Origin: Streptomyces sp. NBC_01497
GTDB taxonomy: Bacteria; Actinomycetota; Actinomycetes; Streptomycetales; Streptomycetaceae
Assembly (NCBI RefSeq): GCF_036250695.1
Contig: NZ_CP109427.1
Span: 682,001-746,000, forward strand
Reading direction: 5' to 3'
DNA: 64,000 bases
In this document: one piece after another, positions 58,093 through 64,000 of the stretch
Numbering within the stretch: position 1 is the first letter of the stretch
Layout: each line of letters begins with the position of its first letter
The notes under the pieces: model-generated
Databases searched by the model: none
The model's input: the letters and a program-made list of their open reading frames with translations, nothing else
Told to the model about the DNA's origin: nothing
Position numbers and translations under genes: made by a program

Positions 58093-58784
58093 TCGACGTA
58101 CTGGTCGTGGACGACGACTTCCGGGTGGCGGAGATCAACGCCGCCTATGTGGGCCGGGTGCCGGGCTTCCGCGTCGCCGCCCGCGCGCACACCGCGGCGC
58201 AGGCTCTGCTGACGCTGGAGCGGAACCGGATCGACCTGGTGCTGCTGGACCACTACCTGCCCGACGAGCCGGGCCTCGCACTGATCCGCCGGATGCGGCA
58301 GGCGGGGCACCACGCCGACGTCATCATGGTCACGGCGGCGCGCGACGTGGCGACGGTGAGCGCCGCGATGCGGCACGGCGCCCTGCAGTACCTGGTGAAA
58401 CCGTTCAGCTTCAGCGGGCTGCGGGCCAAGCTGGAGAACTACGCGGCGCTGAACCGGACGCTGAACGCCGTGGGCGGGCACGGCGGCGAAGCGGGCCAGG
58501 AGCAGGTGGACCGGATCTTCGGGGCCCTTCGGCCGCCGCAGGGGCCGGCCTCGGCGCTGCCCAAGGGGCACTCGGCGCCCACCGCCGACCTCGTACGGCG
58601 GGTCCTGACAGGAGCGCCCGCGCCGCTGTCGGCCCACGAGGTGGCGGAGCGCGCGGGGATCAGCCGTTCGACGGCGCAGCGCTATCTCAAGGTCCTGGAG
58701 CGCGCTGGCCGGGTCGTCCTGACACTGCGTTACGGCGACACGGGCCGCCCGGAGCACCGCTACGGCTGGGCGCCGCGGGACTGA
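58089..58784 (+). CDS. CitB/DcuR-type response regulator
   Basis: The 231-residue protein has a receiver domain (DVLVVDDDFRVAEINAAYV, phospho-Asp in LVLLDHYLPDEPG, then MVTAARDVATV and LVKPF) and a C-terminal winged helix (LSAHEVAERAGISRSTAQRYLKVLERAGRVVLTLRYG), the usual DcuR/CitB form. It overlaps the kinase gene by four bases (GTGA). It probably activates the divergent ABC importer through the palindromic sites near 56144-56170. Confidence 0.92.
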   Translation: MIDVLVVDDDFRVAEINAAYVGRVPGFRVAARAHTAAQALLTLERNRIDLVLLDHYLPDEPGLALIRRMRQAGHHADVIMVTAARDVATVSAAMRHGALQYLVKPFSFSGLRAKLENYAALNRTLNAVGGHGGEAGQEQVDRIFGALRPPQGPASALPKGHSAPTADLVRRVLTGAPAPLSAHEVAERAGISRSTAQRYLKVLERAGRVVLTLRYGDTGRPEHRYGWAPRD

Positions 58785-58817
58785 GTCCGGGCACCCTCCG
58801 CCGTGGCGGGGCGGGGC

Positions 58818-60737
58818 TCACCGCGCCGGGGGCGCGCCGTGGTCCAGGGCCCGGTTCAGGTTGATCGCCGCGCTGATCAGCGCGAGGTGGGTGAACGCCT
58901 GCGGGAAGTTGCCCAGATGCTCCCCGCTGAGCCCGATCTGCTCCGCGTACAGGCCGACGTGGCTGGAGTACGTGAACATCTTCTCCAGGGCCAGCCGCGC
59001 CTCCTCCAGCTGCCCCGAGCGGGTCAGGGCCTCCACCCACCAGAACGAGCAGATGGAGAAGGTGCCCTCGGTGCCCTCCAGTCCGTCGGGCGCCTGCCCG
59101 GGGTCGTAGCGGAAGACCAGGCTGTCCACCACCAGCCGCTCCCTGATGGCCTCGATCAGGCCGAGGAAGCGCGGGTCCGTGGGGGCGACGAACTTGACCA
59201 TCGGCATCAGCAGCAGCGACGCGTCGAGGACCGGCGCGGCCGGGACGGGGGTGTCCTCCGCGATCGTCCGGGTGAAGGTGCCGGCGCCCTCGTGCCATCC
59301 GCGGTCCATGATCTGGTGGTAGATGCTGTCGCGCGCGGAGATCCAGCGGCCCAGGTCGCCGGGCAGGCCCCGCTGCCTGGCCATTCTGACCATGCGTTCC
59401 ATGGCGACCCAGGACATCAGCCGCGAGTAGGTGTGGTTCACACGGCCCGCCCTGGTCTCCCAGATGCCCGCGTCGGGGGTGTCCCAGTGGTCGATGAGCC
59501 ATTCCAGGATGGTGCACAGGTCGCTCCACGCCTCATGCGAGATGCCGGCCCCGTACTTGTTGAACAGGTAGACGGAGTCGATGAGTTCGCCGTAGATGTC
59601 GAGTTGTACCTGACCCGATGCGGCGTTGCCGACCCGGATGGGCGCCGAGCCCAGGTAACCCTCCCAGTGATCCAGCACCTCCTCGGGGAGGTCCGCGTGC
59701 CCGTCGATGGAGTACATGACGCGCAGGGGACCGCCCTCCAGATTTCCGCAGGCGCTCCGGAGCATGCGGGTCAGCCAGCCGACGAACGCGTCGGCTTCGT
59801 CCGTGAAGCCGAGGCGCAGGAGCGCGTAGAGGGAGAACGCGGCGTCCCTGACCCACACGTAACGGTAGTCCCAGTTGCGCGGGCCGCCGATGCGCTCGGG
59901 CAGGCCGAGCGTCGGCGCGGCGACGATGGCCCCGGTCGGTTCGTGGGTGAGGAGCTTGAGGGTGAGGGCGGAGCGGTGCACCATCTCCCGCCAACGCCCC
60001 GTGTACATGGACTGCTTGAGCCACCCGCGCCAGAAATGCACGGTCTGCTCGAAGAGTTCGTGGACGACGGACGGCTCGGGGCAGGGTACGGGGTCCCGTC
60101 CCGCGTCGGACGCGGGCCCGGGCTCCAGCACGAACAGCGCCGTCCCGCCCTTCTCCAGGGTGAAATCGGCGGTGACGTCGACGCCGTCCACGCCGAGCGG
60201 CACCGTCGAGCGCAGCGCCAGAGAAAGCGCGTTGCCGGTGAAGCGCACCCCCTCCGGGTAGCGCTCGACACGGTGCCTCTCCCGCCCGTAGTCGAAGCGC
60301 GGGGCGACCCGCACGGCGAGATCGACCGAGCCGCGCACATTCACCACCCGCCGGGTCAGGCGCTGTACGTGGTCCGGATCGTGCGCGCGCACGATCGGCA
60401 TGAAGTCGTGGATCTCGACGATGCCGGTGTCCGTGTGCATGCGGGTGATCAGGATGTTGGTGTCGGGGAAGTAGAACTGCCGGCGCCTGATGTGGCCGGC
60501 GGAGACCGCGGTGATCTCCCAGTGACCCCCGCGTCGCGCGTCGAGGAGCGAGCCGAAGACGCTCGGTGAGTCGAACCGCGGTGCGCAGAACCAGTCGATA
60601 CATCCACCGGTCGTGACCAGGGCGGCCGTCCGCAGATCCCCGATCAGGCCGTGCTCACTGATCCGCGGGTAGCCGGGTGCCGCCGGTTCCCCGTCGGCAC
60701 CCGCCTGCCCGAGGGGCCCCCGGTCTGTCGGCTCCAT
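58818..60737 (-). CDS. GH15 family glucoamylase/trehalase-like protein
   Basis: The 639-residue protein has the GH15 (alpha/alpha)6 barrel with its N-terminal beta-sandwich: ISEHGLIGDLRTAALVTTGGCIDWFCAPRFDSPSVFGSLLD, GGPRNWDYRYVWVRDAAFSLYALLRLG (general acid/base region) and EGTFSICSFWWVEALTRSGQLEEARLALEKM near the C-terminus. Actinobacterial members of this group hydrolyse trehalose or maltose-type glucosides; the substrate is not certain. No signal peptide. ATG 60737 is a plausible start although its ribosome site is weak; an upstream ATG adds 12 atypical residues. It is convergent with the response regulator, 33 bases apart. Confidence 0.88.
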   Translation of the reverse strand: MEPTDRGPLGQAGADGEPAAPGYPRISEHGLIGDLRTAALVTTGGCIDWFCAPRFDSPSVFGSLLDARRGGHWEITAVSAGHIRRRQFYFPDTNILITRMHTDTGIVEIHDFMPIVRAHDPDHVQRLTRRVVNVRGSVDLAVRVAPRFDYGRERHRVERYPEGVRFTGNALSLALRSTVPLGVDGVDVTADFTLEKGGTALFVLEPGPASDAGRDPVPCPEPSVVHELFEQTVHFWRGWLKQSMYTGRWREMVHRSALTLKLLTHEPTGAIVAAPTLGLPERIGGPRNWDYRYVWVRDAAFSLYALLRLGFTDEADAFVGWLTRMLRSACGNLEGGPLRVMYSIDGHADLPEEVLDHWEGYLGSAPIRVGNAASGQVQLDIYGELIDSVYLFNKYGAGISHEAWSDLCTILEWLIDHWDTPDAGIWETRAGRVNHTYSRLMSWVAMERMVRMARQRGLPGDLGRWISARDSIYHQIMDRGWHEGAGTFTRTIAEDTPVPAAPVLDASLLLMPMVKFVAPTDPRFLGLIEAIRERLVVDSLVFRYDPGQAPDGLEGTEGTFSICSFWWVEALTRSGQLEEARLALEKMFTYSSHVGLYAEQIGLSGEHLGNFPQAFTHLALISAAINLNRALDHGAPPAR

Positions 60738-60865
60738 CTTTCGGAGTCTGCCCCAGTTCACGGCGGCACGCATCCGCTGCGGTGGCGGCGAGCGGCCCGA
60801 CGTGGAGCGGATAGGGCCGTCCCTCCCACGCCGGTCGGGTACGGCCGTCCCCGGGCTGGAGAGCC

Positions 60866-60888
60866 GGGCCCCGCCCCCCGCGGGGCCC
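60866..60888 (-). terminator. Hairpin after the M20 peptidase operon
   Basis: GGGCCCCG (60866-60873) pairs with CGGGGCCC (60881-60888), loop of 7 bases, about 20 bases past the stop of the peptidase gene. It is a good terminator candidate. Confidence 0.5.
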
Positions 60889-60908
60889 CGCCCCGTCCGG
60901 TGGCCGGG

Positions 60909-62195
60909 TCAGCCGGCGGCCCCCGGCGCCGCCGCGTCCGTGACCGTCCCGGCGGCCACCGCGGGGTCGGCGAGGGCGGACAGGACCGCCGCGGCGAGCG
61001 CCGTGCGCTCTGTCATGCCGTCGAGGCTGATGTACTCGTCCCGGGCGTGGGCGCCCGCGCCGACCGCACCGAAACCGTCGAGCACGGGCACGCCGAGCGC
61101 CGCGACGAAGTTGCCGTCACTGGCACCGCCGACGGCGCACTCGCGCAGGGTGAGACCCAGCGCTGCGGCGTGGTCGCGGGCGAGCGAGAACAGCCGGGCG
61201 TTGCCGGGCGTGCGGGACATGACGGGCCTGTTCCATCCGCCGCTCGTCTCCAGCCGGGCCCGGGCGTCGTGCGGACGCAGCGCGGCGAGCGCCCGGTCGA
61301 TCCGGTCGGCCTCCGCGTCGTCCGACACGCGTACGTCGAGGTGGGCGACGGCCTGGCCCGCCGACACGTTGGCCCGGGTACCGCCCGTGACGATGCCCAC
61401 GTTGACGGTGGTCCCGGCGTCGGCATCGCTCAGCGCGTGCAGGGACAGCACCGCTCGGGCGATCTCATCGACGGCGCTGACGCCCTTGGCGGGGTCGAGC
61501 CCGGCGTGTGCCTCCACGCCGGTCGCCGTGACCTGGAAGAGGCCGACGCCCTTGCGCGCGGTCTTGATGGCGCCGTCCGCCGACGCCTCGAAGACGAGGG
61601 CGGCCGGCACGCCCGCGGCGGCCGCCTCGATCACGGGGCGGGAGCCGGGGCTGCCGAGTTCCTCGTCCCCGTTGAGCACGAGCCGCAGGGGCGGACGCGG
61701 CAGGCCGAACGCGTCGAGTGCCCGCACCGCCCACAGGACCTGTACGAGGCCCGCCTTCATGTCGAAGACGCCGGGGCCCGTGGCCCGGTCACCGTCGACG
61801 GCGAACGGGCGCTCCGCGACGGTACCGCGGCTCCACACCGTGTCGTAGTGGCACAGCAGGAGGATCGGCGCGGCATCCTCGCCCGAGGGCGCGCCCTCGC
61901 CGGTCCTGGCGCCGGGCCAGTCCAGGACGAGGGTGTCGCCGTACGCGCCGCCGTCGGCGCGGTGCCGGGCGCTCGGAGTGCCGAGCACCTGCTCCAGCCA
62001 CTGTTCGAGACCCGGCAGGGCCGCGTCCAGGCAGGCCTTGTCGTCGCTCGGGGTCTCGGTGTCGACGTAACGGGACAGTTCACCGAGCATGTCGGCGCGG
62101 TGCCCGGCGACCCAGGCGGTGATCTCCTCGGGCGCGACGGGCCGGGCGGGGGCCGTGGTGGGGGTGGGGGCCGTGGGGCGGGGTGTGGTGTTCAA
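60909..62195 (-). CDS. M20-family metallopeptidase (glutamate carboxypeptidase-like)
   Basis: The 428-residue protein has the M20 active-site motifs: LLCHYDTVWSRGTV (His/Asp), GPGVFDMKAG (bridging Asp) and LVLNGDEELGSPGSRP (Glu pair), and a dimerisation domain with EAHAGLDP. It resembles carboxypeptidase G2-like or ArgE/DapE-type hydrolases of N-acyl amino acids. The start appears to be TTG at 62195, overlapping the PanE-like stop by four bases (TTGA), with GGAAG upstream. It is the third gene of an SDR–PanE–M20 operon. No signal peptide. Confidence 0.9.
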   Translation of the reverse strand: MNTTPRPTAPTPTTAPARPVAPEEITAWVAGHRADMLGELSRYVDTETPSDDKACLDAALPGLEQWLEQVLGTPSARHRADGGAYGDTLVLDWPGARTGEGAPSGEDAAPILLLCHYDTVWSRGTVAERPFAVDGDRATGPGVFDMKAGLVQVLWAVRALDAFGLPRPPLRLVLNGDEELGSPGSRPVIEAAAAGVPAALVFEASADGAIKTARKGVGLFQVTATGVEAHAGLDPAKGVSAVDEIARAVLSLHALSDADAGTTVNVGIVTGGTRANVSAGQAVAHLDVRVSDDAEADRIDRALAALRPHDARARLETSGGWNRPVMSRTPGNARLFSLARDHAAALGLTLRECAVGGASDGNFVAALGVPVLDGFGAVGAGAHARDEYISLDGMTERTALAAAVLSALADPAVAAGTVTDAAAPGAAG

Positions 62196-63241
62196 CGGTC
62201 ACTTCCGGGTGTGGCGTGGCGGTACAGGTCTTCGAGGTTCTTCTCGTCCATGCGGCGCTCCCCCGACTCGACCTCGGCGAGCATCGTGAGCAGGCGGCTG
62301 AGTACCGGTACCGGGGTACCGAGGCGCTCCGCCGTCTCCCGGACGGGCCGGTAATGGTGGTGGACCTCCACCGGACGGTGGCGCACGGCGATGTCGCGCC
62401 AGATGCCGCTGCGGTCCTTGGCCTGCCCGGCGAGCCAGCCGACCAGGGTGTCGGTGGCCGCCTCCCGCTCGGCGGGCGGGACGCCGGGGAGATAGGGGGC
62501 GGGATCGAACGCGTCGAAGGCCTCAAGGCTCAGTCCGGCCGCCGTCGCGACGCCTTCGACCTCGGCCGCGAGCGCGTACATGAGGGGCCGGTGGGTGTCG
62601 ATGATCCGTGCCATCGGGGCGTCCACCAGCGCCGTCGCGGTGAGCATCGCGCCGAAGGCGAGCTTGGACCAGAGGTAGCCCTCGACGTTGCCCGTCGCAC
62701 GAGCGGGGCCCCAGGCCCCGAGGTCGCGGACGAGCGTGTGGACGCGCTCGCTCGGTGTGCCGTCGAGTTCGCCGACGACGAGCGCGCCGGCGCCGCCGTC
62801 GCGTACGACGCCGGGTGCGACGGCGTCCGCGAACAGGTTGACGAAGGCGCCGACGGTACGGTGCTCGCCGACGCGCCGCGCGATGGTCCGCTCGTTGAGG
62901 CCGTTCTGCAGGGACACGACGTAGCCGTCGGCTGCCAGCAGGGGCGCGAGCCAGTCGGCCGCCGTCTCGGTGGCCTGGGCCTTGACGCACAGCAGCACAT
63001 GACGGGGTACGTGGTCCACGGCGTCGGGCGCGCAGGCCAGGACCGGCACGGTCCGCTCACCGTCCGGGCCCTGGAGCGTCAGTCCGTGCTCGCGCAGCGC
63101 CGCCACATGCGCGGGGTCCGTGTCGACGATGTGGACGGTGTGACCGGCCTCGGCCAGGTGGAAGGCGAGGGTCCCGCCGATGGCGCCGCCGCCCACGACG
63201 GTGTAGGTGGCGGGCGCTGTGTTGTCGTCGTCGGCCGTCAC
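62192..63241 (-). CDS. Ketopantoate reductase-family (PanE/ApbA) oxidoreductase
   Basis: The 349-residue protein has the N-terminal Rossmann motif TVVGGGAIGGTLAFHLA, LLCVKAQATETAADWL, VVSLQNGLNERTIA, and an all-helical C-terminal domain with SKLAFGAMLTATALV. It probably reduces or oxidises a keto/hydroxy acid; the real panE for coenzyme A is more often linked to panB/C. GTG 63241 overlaps the SDR stop (GTGA). It sits between an SDR and an M20 peptidase with the same overlaps, so all three act in one pathway, possibly degradation of an N-acylated or hydroxylated compound. Confidence 0.85.
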   Translation of the reverse strand: MTADDDNTAPATYTVVGGGAIGGTLAFHLAEAGHTVHIVDTDPAHVAALREHGLTLQGPDGERTVPVLACAPDAVDHVPRHVLLCVKAQATETAADWLAPLLAADGYVVSLQNGLNERTIARRVGEHRTVGAFVNLFADAVAPGVVRDGGAGALVVGELDGTPSERVHTLVRDLGAWGPARATGNVEGYLWSKLAFGAMLTATALVDAPMARIIDTHRPLMYALAAEVEGVATAAGLSLEAFDAFDPAPYLPGVPPAEREAATDTLVGWLAGQAKDRSGIWRDIAVRHRPVEVHHHYRPVRETAERLGTPVPVLSRLLTMLAEVESGERRMDEKNLEDLYRHATPGSDR

Positions 63242-64000
63242 CGGGTGACCTCCTCGTGGGGCGTTCCGGCCTGGGTGCCCGACAGTTCGGGCCAGTGGCG
63301 CGGGAGTGTGGTGGTACCGGCCGAGGCGCCGCCGTCCAGACGCACGACGGACCCGGTCATCCAGGACGCCTCGGGGCCCGCGACCCACCGCACGGCCCGT
63401 GCGATGTCGTCGGGTTCGCCCGGGCGGCCGAGCGGGTTGACCGAGACCGCCGCCGCGTAGGCGTCGGTGACGGGGTTGACGGCGCTGTCCACGGTGACGA
63501 AACCGGGCGAGACGGCGTTGACACGGATCCCGTGCGGACCGAACTCCACGGCGCACGAGCGCGTCAGCATCTCCAGGGCGGCCTTCGACGCACTGTAGTG
63601 CGCGGCCCCGTAGCGGGCCCTGAGGGCGGCGCCCGAGGTGATGTTGACGATGTTCCCCGCGACGCCCGCCGCGGTCAGGACGCGGGCGAAGGCGGCGCTC
63701 GTGAGCATCGCCGCGCGGACGTTGACGTTCATGACGCGGTCCCAGATGTCCGCCGTCATCTCGGTCAGGGGCGTGGCCGGGTAGATACCGGCGGCGTTGA
63801 CGAGGACGTCGGGCGGACCCGCGAGCTCACTCGCGCGGTCGACGAGTGCGCCCGCGGCCTGCGGATCCGCCAGGTCGGCGGCGAGCGCGCGGGCCGACGC
63901 GCCGGCACCCGCGAGCCGCTCCACCAGGGCGCTGAGGGCGCCGGAGGGCAGGTCGCTCGCGGTGACGGCGCACCCCTCCTGGGCGAACGCGGCACACACG
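63238..64000 (-). CDS. Short-chain dehydrogenase/reductase, N-terminus outside the window
   Basis: The visible ~253 residues of this minus-strand gene show the classical SDR features: NAAGIYPATPLTEM (NAG-like), the catalytic IVNITSGAA, the YSASK tetrad and PLGRPGEPDDIARAVRWV. The glycine-rich cofactor loop (TGxxxGxG) lies upstream of base 64000, so the gene is incomplete here. It is the first visible gene of the operon with the PanE-like and M20 proteins. The substrate is unknown. Confidence 0.9.
   Translation of the reverse strand, partial: VCAAFAQEGCAVTASDLPSGALSALVERLAGAGASARALAADLADPQAAGALVDRASELAGPPDVLVNAAGIYPATPLTEMTADIWDRVMNVNVRAAMLTSAAFARVLTAAGVAGNIVNITSGAALRARYGAAHYSASKAALEMLTRSCAVEFGPHGIRVNAVSPGFVTVDSAVNPVTDAYAAAVSVNPLGRPGEPDDIARAVRWVAGPEASWMTGSVVRLDGGASAGTTTLPRHWPELSGTQAGTPHEEVTR

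Overview
The window is about 64 kb of very GC-rich DNA from the chromosome of a streptomycete or close relative. The evidence is the codon bias, the gene families (MocR–YczE, SAV_915-like, DUF5709, an RsbQ/RsbP-type phosphatase module, a Nur-type nickel operator, leaderless promoters) and the dense mix of both strands. I recognised no rRNA, tRNA, CRISPR array, integrase or transposase. The content looks like accessory or arm-type chromosome: carbohydrate uptake, stress physiology, redox genes and one very small natural-product locus.

Layout. 1-4.4 kb: the 3' end of an ABC-F ATPase gene, small membrane and stress proteins, an F420/FMN-type oxidoreductase, and a NiCoT nickel/cobalt permease whose promoter carries a Nur-like operator. 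4.9-6.2 kb: a two-gene RiPP locus, a 25-residue precursor peptide ending AWYGWI followed by a cytochrome P450; this architecture and core match the atropopeptide (tryptorubin) family and are the most notable content of the window. 6.3-14.9 kb: a GNAT enzyme, then a sugar regulon (DeoR/LacI hybrid regulator, binding protein, two permeases, 2-hydroxyacid dehydrogenase, DUF2264 protein). 14.9-20.2 kb: a secreted GH54-type arabinofuranosidase with two lectin modules, a YczE-family membrane protein and an Asp/Glu-type racemase, with a divergent MocR regulator. 20.3-25.3 kb: a dodecapeptide-repeat protein, an RsbQ hydrolase/PAS-PP2C phosphatase/STAS module, and a lone cytochrome oxidase subunit I. 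26.6-29.3 kb: Dps and an aminotransferase with its YheO/DauR-like regulator.

29.5-34.4 kb: a beta-mannosidase and a sugar-binding lipoprotein whose permeases appear to be lost (only a degenerate C-terminal relic is visible). 34.4-43.4 kb: TPR protein, LigD-type polymerase, phosphoketolase, aldehyde dehydrogenase, transketolase and type II NADH dehydrogenase, a central-carbon/redox island. 43.8-48.4 kb: small stress and conserved hypothetical proteins, VOC and DJ-1/PfpI proteins. 49-53 kb: an orphan KdpD kinase and a PLP decarboxylase. 53-58.8 kb: an NitT/TauT-type ABC importer divergent from a DcuS/CitA-type two-component system, with a strong operator between them. 58.8-64 kb: a GH15 enzyme and an SDR–PanE–M20 peptidase operon with 4-nt overlaps, running off the end of the window.

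How the genes fit together. Three uptake systems sit beside their own regulators or enzymes, and several small stress proteins lie near a phosphatase/anti-anti-sigma module that could control a SigB-like factor. The precursor peptide and P450 form a self-contained biosynthetic unit, separated by two overlapping hairpins that may set the ratio of peptide to enzyme.
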